Source: Planctomycetota bacterium
GTDB lineage: Bacteria; Planctomycetota; Phycisphaerae; Sedimentisphaerales; Anaerobacaceae
Reading direction: 5' to 3'
DNA: 52,572 bases
Assembly: GCA_019456145.1 (NCBI GenBank)
Contig: VRUL01000038.1
Span: forward strand, 1-52,572
This document shows, piece by piece, positions 1 through 8,065 of the stretch (its first letter is position 1; each line of letters begins with the position of its first letter). Under the pieces are notes generated by a model. That model saw only the letters and a list, made by a program, of their open reading frames with translations, was not told the DNA's origin and ran no database searches. A program made the position numbers and the translations under genes.

Positions 1-707
1 TGTACGATGGTTACCGTTGAGAAAGCTCGCCCGATTGGACGCCCGAATTCTTCTATTACCTGTGCTATAGCAGCCAGCGGTGTTGGGGGTACATATATTA
101 TATCACCTTCTTGCAGCAAAACGTTTTTGCTTGTATCGCCGTGCGCAATCATCCGGTTAAAGTTTATTTCAAAGATTTTGGGCTTGACGCCTTCATAACT
201 TGACGGCCTGATTACCTGGATGCGCTCTTTCCACGCCATAACATTCGTTCGTGCCTTGGCAAGCGCATGCAATACTGTATCACGCCCGGTGTAGACCTTG
301 GGGCCCGGCAAATAAACCTCACCCAGTACGTAGAACACTTTGCTTTGGAATGCAACAATCCGGATGTCGATTGGCTGCTTGCCTTCTAATCTGTAAAGCT
401 CCAAAGCCTTCGTTCGCACGGCACTCGCTACTTCTTCAACAGTCTTGCCCGCTGCTTCTATTTCACCCAGGCTCTCAAAGCTTATCTTACCATCCGGGCG
501 GATTCGCTGCCGTCTCAGATGAATTTCCGGCACCTTCGAACAATGTACCTCAATTTCGTCTGGTGGTTGTAAAATATAAGTGTCCGCGGTGACATTGACT
601 TGCTGGGGCCTTAAAAACGCCTCTATGTCTTTGGGCTGAGATGAGAAACAGCCTGTGAGACTAATCATCAAAAGCGACAAAATCACCACCATTTTCGTGT
701 AAACCAT
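1..707 (-). CDS. Polysaccharide export lipoprotein, Wza/BexD type (3' end outside window)
   Basis: Reading the minus strand from an ATG at 707-705 gives an open frame of 235 codons that leaves the window at base 1. The N-terminus is a lipoprotein signal: a hydrophobic stretch followed by a lipobox LTGC at about residues 17-20, so the protein should be secreted and lipid-anchored. The mature part carries a Poly_export-type domain (PPDEIEVHCSKVPEI, then RPDGKISFESLGEIEAAGKT) followed by SLBB-like segments (VFYVLGEVYLPGPKVYTG and GDIIYVPPTPLAAI). Wza-family proteins form the outer-membrane channel for capsule or exopolysaccharide. A strong Shine-Dalgarno, GGAGGA, sits just upstream at about 711-717. 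It faces away from the glycan locus at 7-46 kb, and whether it serves that locus is inference. Confidence 0.85.
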   Translation of the reverse strand, partial: MVYTKMVVILSLLMISLTGCFSSQPKDIEAFLRPQQVNVTADTYILQPPDEIEVHCSKVPEIHLRRQRIRPDGKISFESLGEIEAAGKTVEEVASAVRTKALELYRLEGKQPIDIRIVAFQSKVFYVLGEVYLPGPKVYTGRDTVLHALAKARTNVMAWKERIQVIRPSSYEGVKPKIFEINFNRMIAHGDTSKNVLLQEGDIIYVPPTPLAAIAQVIEEFGRPIGRAFSTVTIV

Positions 708-1152
708 AATAGTCCTCCTTTTCCCTTATGATATGTGTTAAGCCGCTTATTCCTGTGCTGGACACGTAGGTTCAAAGCAAGCCCATACAAACACTTATTA
801 TAAGAAATTTCTATGCTATGTCAAGTATTTTCTCAAAATTTTTTTGGAGTATGCGTCTCTTCTCAAAGGGCACTTATTTTGCAGCACACAAGAAGCAACA
901 CAAAACGAATCCAACAGACTGAGGCCGCTGGCGGGCAACTTAGTTGCCTCTGTGGCCTCGCGTCAGATTATACCGGATGATTTTTCGCCTACTTGCTTAG
1001 TTTTACATGACTCTGGTTCCGACGAGCTACCTTCCCAAGGCCATATTAGCCCTTCAGAAATCATTTGAGTACTTGATGCAACACAAACAACCGAAACAAA
1101 CGGAAAAACTTGAAGAAAACTCTCAATAAGCCCAAACTACGGGCACTTGATG
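708..1152. other. Intergenic stretch with a long hairpin
   Basis: No convincing gene is seen between the export lipoprotein start and the end of topoisomerase VI A. The stretch holds an imperfect inverted repeat at 921-959: outer arms GAGGCC (921-926) and GGCCTC (954-959), inner arms GGCAAC (934-939) and GTTGCC (943-948) around a TTA loop. No T-run follows on either strand, so it is not a textbook intrinsic terminator. It could still end the topoisomerase operon transcript or act as an RNA processing element. The bases just upstream of 707 should hold the promoter of the export gene, but I cannot name clear -35/-10 boxes. Confidence 0.45.
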
Positions 1153-2225
1153 CTATGGCAAGAACGTCTTTTGTGCCGCAAGCTTCTCGGGCAGGTAGTG
1201 CTCGATCACATAGTTGAGGTCGTGCACCGCAAAGGCCTGCTGCTCGGCCCGGACACCCATATCGAGTAACTGCTGGATCGCATCTTGCCAAGGCTTATAG
1301 TGCTGCACAAAGGGATCGTTCTTGAGAGCGTCTCTGGCCCGTTTGATGTCGACCTCTTTCAACGGGTGAGTAGGCAGCTTGTATTTGACGATGTCCTGGG
1401 GCGTGACGCCGAGAAACTTGGCGTTGGGCACGCAAAAGTAGCGGTTTATGTGCGCAGCGTTACCGGAGCCAACCTTCAGCGTGCGGTAGATGTTGAACAT
1501 ACCGTATGGGTCGCAATCCACGAACGCGTAAACCGGCAGCTTCAACTCGTCAGCAAGCCGACGGATGAAGCGACGGCAGGCACGCGTGGGCACGCCACCC
1601 ATGGAGACGAGGATGCAGTTGGCCTTGCGCCAGTAGCTGTGCTTAACCAGGCGTTGAAACATGCCCGCAGTCTCAATGGCGAGGACGAACTTGGCTTTTG
1701 TTTCAAACTTCAGATGCTCAACGGAGATCGGGATCGAATATGCCCCCGAGCCGAATTTTGTGCAGTCGATGCGTAACTTTTTACCCGTCTCTGGGTCGCG
1801 GTCTATGACGACGAGCTTGCCGGCGATTTCACCTCCCTTTTCCTCGGGAATGAAACCAAGTTGCTCGCGGTTAACCTCGAATAATGCTTCTATGTCATCA
1901 ATCACTGTGTCGGATTCAGGTTGTTCGTCGAAGCGTGCATCGTCCCAGTTCTTGGACACGTACGCTTAGTCATGATTTCGTCGTCTTCGACGAGGGATTT
2001 GGCCTGGGACATCATGCGCAAGGTCTGGGCAAAAGTCTTGACCGTAGCGACAGTGAGCGTTCGGATCTTCTTCTTGCCTTTGAGCTCGAGAAAGCCTTTT
2101 TTTGGGTGGTACTTCACATTGCTCAACGAACGCAATGGGAACGATAGGGTGGGCTTGCTCCTGCGCTGTATCTTGGATCGAACCAAAGTAGCGGTTTGTT
2201 TTATCCGATTGGCAACCTTGTTCAT
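1153..2225 (-). pseudogene. top6A: DNA topoisomerase VI subunit A (Spo11-like), frameshifted
   Basis: Two overlapping minus-strand frames together make a Top6A of about 350 residues. The first (ATG at 2225-2223) gives the winged-helix/5Y-CAP part, up to MTKR near base 1970. The second continues in another frame from YVSKNWDDARFDEQPESD to the end at 1153. It carries the Toprim domain, with the AIETAGMF glutamate and the DCDPYG acidic motif that bind magnesium. The break falls in the KRxxYY catalytic tyrosine motif: only one of the expected residues between KR and VSKNW remains in the second frame, so about ten bases appear lost. Top6A cleaves DNA through that tyrosine within an A2B2 type II topoisomerase. 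The start overlaps the topoisomerase VI B stop (ATGA), indicating translational coupling. Either the gene is dead, or the indel is an assembly error, or the frameshift is programmed. Confidence 0.85.
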
Positions 2226-3955
2226 GATCGGCTCCTTTCGAGGACATCCGTTAACTGTTTCACCATTGTTTTCTCCTGGCGGTCGGAGAGTTCCAACATT
2301 TCCCGCAACGCAATGGCGATGTGGGGGATGTATTGCTGGATAAAAGCCTTCTTACGCTCGGATTCAACAGCCTTGCGCCGGCGTCGGACGAACTTGGCCA
2401 ATTTGCGTCCGCACTCCTGCAGCGCAAGCCGGACCTCTTTGATGATCTCGGGATAGTGGGCTACGGCCTCTTTGCTCTCCGATGTGAAGGGCACCCACAC
2501 CGAAGCCATGTGGACCATGATGACCAGTGGCCCGGTCGGCAGCGCTCCTGCAGATTGCTGCAGTGCGTAATTGCGCCAACCCGTATTGAGCACCGAGCGG
2601 GTGATTGCGCAGGCCGATTGCTGGTAGAGCAGAGGCACTCGATTGGCGTAACGAAGGACGCGAGCGAGGCCGTCGGCCTTTATGGAACCACCGTATGCCA
2701 GGCCAGCCTCTATCTGGAAAGGATTGCCGCGATAAACGGCGGGTGGCCGTGTGACTGCGGTGAAAAAGTCGGCTTCAATCTGTTTTTTCAGACCGGCCAA
2801 AATTAATTCGTCTCCGATCGGGGCCAGGCAATCCGTGGGTGGATTCATGATTCTGGTCTGATTGATGGCCTTATGCAGGTGGTCGGCTTCCTGCCTGGCA
2901 ATGCGCGATGGCCGAGAGCGCTGGGACACCTTTGCCTTCTCACAGATCATTTTTGCCACACGGGTACTAACACGTGAGAAATCTGAATGGAGAAACGACT
3001 GTAAGGTGCGCGCCTTGGTATCGTGAAGCATCTTGATAAGCACGCCCAGCTCAACACCATAAGGATGGGGCTTGATCTCCCTGGTCTGCTCGGGCAACTG
3101 TTTCGACACACGCTTATATACCTTTGTTTCACCATCCGGCGTCACGAACCGAAGCGATACGTGTGGGTTGGCAATAGCTGTCTGCTCGAGATACTCTTCT
3201 ACGGACTGACGCCCCTTCTGAAACTTGGCCTCCAACTCTATCTCGACCCTGGTGCCCCGCTGGACCGGCCACTCCACAGTCTCATCCAGGATGGTGCGAG
3301 GCTCGTTCTTCTTTGTGTCGATCTCGAGCTCGTAGTAGTGCGCGGGCTTGTTACGCGAGGTCTTCGAGGTGATGGAGATGGGCTTGCCCGTTGTGAGTTG
3401 GCCGTACATGCCGGCCGCGGATATGCCTATGCCCTGCTGGCCTCGAGACATCTTGAGTCGATGAAACTTCGATCCGTAAAGAAGCTTGGCGAAAATAAAA
3501 GGGATCTGCTTCTTGAGGATGCCCGGCCCATTGTCTTCAATGGTCACTCGAAAGCGATCTTCTTCCTTGCTGTGGATAACGATTACCCTAACCTCCGGTA
3601 GTATCCCTGCTTCTTCACATGCGTCTAAGGAGTTATCGACTCCTTCCTTGATGGTCGTCAACAACGCCTTACGAGGATTGTCGAAGCCAAGAAGATGGCG
3701 GTTCTTTGTGAAGAACTCCGCGACCGAGATCTCTCGCTGTCGCCGCGCCATGTCTTCAGCTGTTGAGTGACGAGGTTGCTCCTTCCCTTGAGTTTCTCCG
3801 ACCACTTCTTTGGCGGGCTTCTTCGCTGCCTTGCTGCCTGCCTTTTTTGTCTTGGGTTTGGCCTTCTTCGGGGTGTGGCGTTTCTTCTTCCCGGTTTTTT
3901 TGGCGGCTTTAGTCTTCGACTTTGACTTAGTCCGTTTCTTCCTTGCTTTTCCCAT
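2222..3955 (-). CDS. top6B: DNA topoisomerase VI subunit B
   Basis: This 577-residue protein is the ATPase subunit of topoisomerase VI. The GHKL ATP-binding fold is clear: the N-box KEGVDNSLDACEE at about residues 105-117, the EDNGPGI motif, and the glycine-rich lid GQQGIGISAAGMYGQL. The transducer domain follows, with the conserved NRVPLLYQQSACAIT segment near residue 445. The first 60 residues are almost entirely lysine, alanine, proline and threonine; this basic tail is absent from typical archaeal Top6B and may bind DNA. The start is supported by a purine-rich Shine-Dalgarno (GGAAGGAA) upstream. The stop overlaps the start of top6A by four bases. Topoisomerase VI is best known from archaea and plants and is scattered in bacteria, so transfer in the past is plausible. 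Confidence 0.93.
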   Translation of the reverse strand: MGKARKKRTKSKSKTKAAKKTGKKKRHTPKKAKPKTKKAGSKAAKKPAKEVVGETQGKEQPRHSTAEDMARRQREISVAEFFTKNRHLLGFDNPRKALLTTIKEGVDNSLDACEEAGILPEVRVIVIHSKEEDRFRVTIEDNGPGILKKQIPFIFAKLLYGSKFHRLKMSRGQQGIGISAAGMYGQLTTGKPISITSKTSRNKPAHYYELEIDTKKNEPRTILDETVEWPVQRGTRVEIELEAKFQKGRQSVEEYLEQTAIANPHVSLRFVTPDGETKVYKRVSKQLPEQTREIKPHPYGVELGVLIKMLHDTKARTLQSFLHSDFSRVSTRVAKMICEKAKVSQRSRPSRIARQEADHLHKAINQTRIMNPPTDCLAPIGDELILAGLKKQIEADFFTAVTRPPAVYRGNPFQIEAGLAYGGSIKADGLARVLRYANRVPLLYQQSACAITRSVLNTGWRNYALQQSAGALPTGPLVIMVHMASVWVPFTSESKEAVAHYPEIIKEVRLALQECGRKLAKFVRRRRKAVESERKKAFIQQYIPHIAIALREMLELSDRQEKTMVKQLTDVLERSRS

Positions 3956-4148
3956 AGGCTCGGTTCCTTCCTTATATGTTGGGATGGGCCACGCGACATA
4001 ACCACATGTTGCGTTCCAGACACATGGAGACCGCCCTTTTTAGTAACATCTGATAATAACGAAAAGGAGTATTTACGTCAAGTTTGCATACCCGGTCGAT
4101 TGTATATCATAGACAGGGCTTTTCGGATAATACTAATATGAACTCAAT

Positions 4149-4184
4149 TTTTTTATAAAACACGGATTTTTTATAAAACACGGA
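4149..4184. repeat. Perfect 18-bp tandem repeat
   Basis: Two head-to-tail copies of TTTTTTATAAAACACGGA lie at 4149-4166 and 4167-4184, in the gap between the start of topoisomerase VI B and the end of the amidohydrolase gene. The A+T-rich unit could be a slippage product or a duplicated protein-binding site. Nothing else recognisable is seen between 3956 and 4231. Confidence 0.8.
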
Positions 4185-4231
4185 AAAGCAGGCTTTGGAT
4201 TGCTCCCCAAAAACTCGGCCAGACCAAGTGG

Positions 4232-6514
4232 CTATAAACCTGTCGGCGACCAGTTTTGCCCCAGTAGGGCGAAGTCGTCGAAGTCAACGTTGCCATTATT
4301 ATCAAAATCACTATCATTCTCTCCAGTCAACCATTGACTGGTGAAAATGCGCAAATCGGCCCAGTCAACGGTACAATCGCCGTTAATATCGCTTTTGGAT
4401 TTAACGGTGACTATACTGGTATCACTATCTGTAAACACGCCATTATCCACCGTAAGGGTAACAGTATAGGTACCATAAGCTGAATACGAATTAGTCACTG
4501 TAAGGTCTGTATCGCTTGAACCGTCACCGAAGTCCCAGTCGTAAGTTAACGGATCCCCGTTCGGATCAGAGGAGCCGGATCCGTCAAAGGTTACAATATC
4601 ATCAACATATACCGTCTGGTCAGGACCAGCATCAGCAACAGGAGTTCTCAGGCTTTCTGGTGGTCCTAAACCAGTCCCGGGGTCATATACTGAAAAGCTC
4701 GTCTGCGAATACAAATGTCTTGCTAAAATTATTTTATCGAACTTAAAGCCGTCCTCAGCCATCCATATATTAATAATATGAGGACCCGGTTCAACAATAT
4801 TCAAAACGGCCAGATTTAAATCGAGGTTGCCACTCTTGGAGTTAACTTGGCGGGTCTGGTTAACCCAGGACCAGGAATTAACTGAAAATAGTCCGACACT
4901 GTCAGCTAAACGAACTTCTTCTCCATCCAGGCCTATATGGACCGTATCTCCGGATGTATCAGGGGCAGAGCCCCGAATGTAAGCAATGTAGGTTCCAGGG
5001 GAAGTGATATTGACTCTGTATTCTAATTCAGGAGCCTGAGTCTTGAAATTATTTATTCCTATCGAGGCTCCCGTGTCAGGACCGGCTTCCATGTATCCCA
5101 TACCTGAATAACCTGACTGGGAACTGTTCAATGTCCATAGATACCCGCCGCGGTCGGTCTTTCTCCAATAGCTCTCAGCTTCCATAACCGCAATGTTGTT
5201 GGACGCTTGAAACATTCCATCGTCATTTACTACGTTTATCGTAACTTGCCTGGGTATGCTATCGTCCTGACCGTCATTAACCACCAACTCAAACACATAC
5301 ACACCCTCTTGTACAGGAGTAAATGTTGGTGAGGCAGTGGTAGAAGAGGAAAGAGTAACGGCTGAACCCAAGACTTGCGACCACTGATAGGTCAAGGAAT
5401 CTCCATCGAAATCATAACTTCCCGCACCATCTAATGTTATTAGTTCTCCTGTGAGTTGAGTCTGAGTAAACCCTGTGTGAGATACAGGGACAGCATTTCC
5501 AATATTAAAATGAAGTAACTTTTTAGTATTTTTGCTGTAAAACTTTTCAAAGAACGTACCTGAGACAGGCCATGTGTCGGAGAAAGGCAGCATCATATCA
5601 AGCCGCTGCAAATAGGACGTTAGCCAAACCATAGTATTTTCCATATAATCTGTGCCAAACAGAATTCGGTCCTGAAAAGTCTCCAGAAACTGCTGTTCAT
5701 AGCTATTCACTACGCCAAAGGTATCATTGTCTACATGGGCTCCACCTTCGGTATAGAAATTCGGATATTTATCGAGCCGCTCCCAAAGATATGGCAGATC
5801 CCCATCACAGCTTGCCCAGTGAGCACCAATATGAATTGTTTTCGGATGTTTTCGCAGGACGCGATCATATTCATACATCAAGATTTCCCAACGGACAAAA
5901 CCACAGCTGCCACCACTTTGGTGTCCACCCTTGTAAGTGCACGCCAGATGTGTAATTACAGGAATCTGCAAATCAGCCGCTTTTCCCCAAAGCAGATCAT
6001 ACTGAGGTGTATCGAATGGCACTAAGACGCCATTACTGTCATAAGTCCAATAATCGAATTCGCCTGTGCCGGCCTGGTCTTTAATCTTCAAGCCCACTGC
6101 GCCTTTGGTGATAGAATCTTCTAAAATGTCTGCAATCCACTGGTCATAATTGGATACGTTTTCAGCTAAGAAGATATTGTTTTCATCATCAATTGGAATA
6201 TTGCAAAAAAGCTTAATACGATTTGGGTCGGGATAGAGGGCCACCCGTTCGGTAACTCGATCACCGTAAATAGCATTTACAAGAGAATTATCCGGGGCCT
6301 TGAAGTCGACCACTGTGCCAACGCTTCGAGCATCCATCGAACTGAATAGATCGTTAAAATTCGGAACTATACCAGGGTAAATCTCTACTCCACCTAAATG
6401 GGTGTGAACATCGATAATTTCCCTCCCTTGGGCTACATTGCAAAGCGAGTTGGAATTAGTTATCGTATAAAGCAAAATAACGAAAAAAAAAATATCTATC
6501 TTAGATCGCTTCAT
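4232..6514 (-). CDS. Secreted amidohydrolase with PKD-type domains, CBM-like region and C-terminal dockerin
   Basis: This 760-residue protein starts with a hydrophobic signal sequence (about residues 1-30). A metal-dependent amidohydrolase-2 domain follows (about 33-335): it has the metal-binding HxH in IIDVHTHLGG, VITHLACTYKGGH, the HIGAHWASCDGDLPYL segment and the LFGTDYM aspartate. Residues 350-430 form a PKD/cadherin-like beta domain, and about 440-620 resemble a carbohydrate-binding jelly-roll (VMEAESYWRKTDRGGYLW). A second PKD domain starts at PVADAGPDQTV and contains YDWDFGDGS. The last 45 residues are a dockerin-like pair of calcium loops (DINGDCTVDWADLRIF and DFDNNGNVDFDDFALL), common in Planctomycetota. 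The protein probably acts outside the cytoplasm, displayed or in a complex. The substrate is unknown; family members hydrolyse or decarboxylate ring and carboxylate compounds. Confidence 0.85.
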   Translation of the reverse strand: MKRSKIDIFFFVILLYTITNSNSLCNVAQGREIIDVHTHLGGVEIYPGIVPNFNDLFSSMDARSVGTVVDFKAPDNSLVNAIYGDRVTERVALYPDPNRIKLFCNIPIDDENNIFLAENVSNYDQWIADILEDSITKGAVGLKIKDQAGTGEFDYWTYDSNGVLVPFDTPQYDLLWGKAADLQIPVITHLACTYKGGHQSGGSCGFVRWEILMYEYDRVLRKHPKTIHIGAHWASCDGDLPYLWERLDKYPNFYTEGGAHVDNDTFGVVNSYEQQFLETFQDRILFGTDYMENTMVWLTSYLQRLDMMLPFSDTWPVSGTFFEKFYSKNTKKLLHFNIGNAVPVSHTGFTQTQLTGELITLDGAGSYDFDGDSLTYQWSQVLGSAVTLSSSTTASPTFTPVQEGVYVFELVVNDGQDDSIPRQVTINVVNDDGMFQASNNIAVMEAESYWRKTDRGGYLWTLNSSQSGYSGMGYMEAGPDTGASIGINNFKTQAPELEYRVNITSPGTYIAYIRGSAPDTSGDTVHIGLDGEEVRLADSVGLFSVNSWSWVNQTRQVNSKSGNLDLNLAVLNIVEPGPHIINIWMAEDGFKFDKIILARHLYSQTSFSVYDPGTGLGPPESLRTPVADAGPDQTVYVDDIVTFDGSGSSDPNGDPLTYDWDFGDGSSDTDLTVTNSYSAYGTYTVTLTVDNGVFTDSDTSIVTVKSKSDINGDCTVDWADLRIFTSQWLTGENDSDFDNNGNVDFDDFALLGQNWSPTGL

Positions 6515-6748
6515 TGATAGCCTTTACCAACAAATGGTTTTATTTAGTAATCAAATAACTATCATACCATTTTTCAATGTCAAAGTCAAACGTTTCATAA
6601 ATAGGTTGTGCCGGATGCATGTCATGATTGTAGGTGGATTTTTCATACAGCCAGAGGCATCTTTTGCCACAATTGCCCCCATTTTGCGTTCAACCAAACT
6701 ATTCGCAAAATCAATATCGCTGACGATCCTGTTTTATTCCATATCATT

Positions 6749-7036
6749 ATGGACAAAAAAGAACTGGTAAAAATGAACCGGTGAGTTAAAATACTTCAAA
6801 GACAACTGGGTAAATTAGATCCTGTGATGTGTCGCAGCGTGGTGATCATTGGAACTCGCAATAAGCAATCCTACTTCTCACTCAACAAGAATAAAAGGAC
6901 ATGCTTGAGCTACTTGGGAATAAAGAGGAAAGATAAAACCAGAGAACACTTTCGAAACTACAAGAAACTTCTTGAGATCGTAGAGGAAATGATTATCATC
7001 GATATGACGCTTTTAAAAGAAAATGCGTGTCTGTAA
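6749..7036 (+). pseudogene. Small DUF6788-like protein, interrupted by a stop
   Basis: A frame of 95 codons starts at ATG 6749 and is interrupted by TGA at 6782-6784. The rest (KILQRQLGKLDPVMCRSVV, then NKQSYFSLNKNKRTCLSYLG, then a helix ending NYKKLLEIVEEMIIID) matches my memory of the DUF6788-type pattern: a leading helix, a 'G/R-S-V-V' strand, a 'YFSLN..GRTRLIYLG' hairpin and a final 'NYKKLLEIVEE' helix. Such proteins often sit beside transposases. A functional protein could restart at ATG 6824 but would lack the first helix. The remaining gap (6515-6748) shows no gene. The family match is from memory and moderately sure at best. Confidence 0.4.
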
Positions 7037-7111
7037 TGCAGGATAAAGCAGAAAAAAAACTTATGACTGTCGAGTACTAAGAAGTACGCATAAACAACGA
7101 GGAACCAGACA

Positions 7112-8065
7112 ATGAAGAGGATCTTGGTTACAGGCGGGAGCGGCTTTCTTGGGTCTCATCTCTGCAAGAAGCTGCTCGAGATCGGAAACGACGTGCTCAG
7201 CGTTGACAACTATTTCACGGGCAGGAAGGAGAATATCGCTCATCTGTTCGGCAACCCTTACTTTGAGGTGATACGTCATGATGTGACATTTCCGCTCTAT
7301 GTAGAGGTTGATGAAATATACAACCTAGCTTGCCCGGCGTCCCCGATTCACTATCAGTTTGACCCTGTACAGACAACGAAGACCAGTGTGCACGGCGCGA
7401 TCAACATGCTGGGGTTGGCCAAAAGACTAAAGGCCAAGATACTCCAGGCATCCACAAGTGAGGTGTATGGGGACCCGCAGGAACATCCGCAATCAGAAAG
7501 CTACTGGGGGCATGTCAATCCGGTGGGTATACGCTCATGTTACGACGAAGGGAAGCGCTGCGCTGAGACTCTGTTTTTCGATTACTATCGGCAACATAAG
7601 CTTCGAATAAAAGTAGCCCGAATTTTCAACACGTACGGCCCGCGGATGCATCCGAACGACGGGCGGGTAGTGTCAAACCTGATAATTCAGGCAGTTCAGA
7701 ACAAACCCATAACGATCTATGGGGACGGAGCACAGACACGGTCGTTTTGCTATGTGGACGACCAGATTGAGGCGCTGATTCGGCTTATGAACTCGCCGGA
7801 TGATCTTATTGGGCCGATCAATCTCGGCAATCCCACGGAAACCAGTATTCTGGAACTGGTGCAGACGATCATCGAACTTACGGGCTCAAGTTCATCGCTG
7901 GAGTATCAGGAACTTCCGTCGGACGACCCGAGAAGGCGCTGTCCCGACATTTCACAGGCGAAGGAGAAGTTGGGCTGGGAGCCAACGGTGCCTTTGAAAG
8001 AGGGATTGACGAAGACAATTGAGTACTTCGAAGAGCTTCTAAAAAAGGGCGAGCATCCGGCCTGA
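7112..8065 (+). CDS. UDP-glucuronate decarboxylase (UDP-xylose synthase)
   Basis: This 317-residue extended short-chain dehydrogenase converts UDP-glucuronate to UDP-xylose, using bound NAD+. The N-terminal Rossmann motif TGGSGFLG spans residues 7-14. The family signature is unusually complete: YNLACPASPIHYQFDPVQT, STSEVYGDPQEHPQ, the catalytic Tyr-Lys pair in SCYDEGKR (about residues 144-149), RIFNTYGPRM, and the UDP-sugar-binding YGDGAQTRSFCYVDD. Its length is normal for the cytoplasmic bacterial enzyme. It is the first gene of the plus-strand glycan region and supplies a pentose donor. It is G+C-rich like the genes at 9.4-15.2 kb and is separated from them by 1.4 kb without genes. Confidence 0.93.
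   Translation: MKRILVTGGSGFLGSHLCKKLLEIGNDVLSVDNYFTGRKENIAHLFGNPYFEVIRHDVTFPLYVEVDEIYNLACPASPIHYQFDPVQTTKTSVHGAINMLGLAKRLKAKILQASTSEVYGDPQEHPQSESYWGHVNPVGIRSCYDEGKRCAETLFFDYYRQHKLRIKVARIFNTYGPRMHPNDGRVVSNLIIQAVQNKPITIYGDGAQTRSFCYVDDQIEALIRLMNSPDDLIGPINLGNPTETSILELVQTIIELTGSSSSLEYQELPSDDPRRRCPDISQAKEKLGWEPTVPLKEGLTKTIEYFEELLKKGEHPA

Noticed and set aside
844..1068. A 74-codon plus-strand frame upstream of the topoisomerase end.
   Set aside because: No recognisable protein and no Shine-Dalgarno; it spans the hairpin at 921-959.
6534..6770. A 78-codon frame after the amidohydrolase start.
   Set aside because: No family, no ribosome-binding site, and it overlaps the DUF6788-like start.
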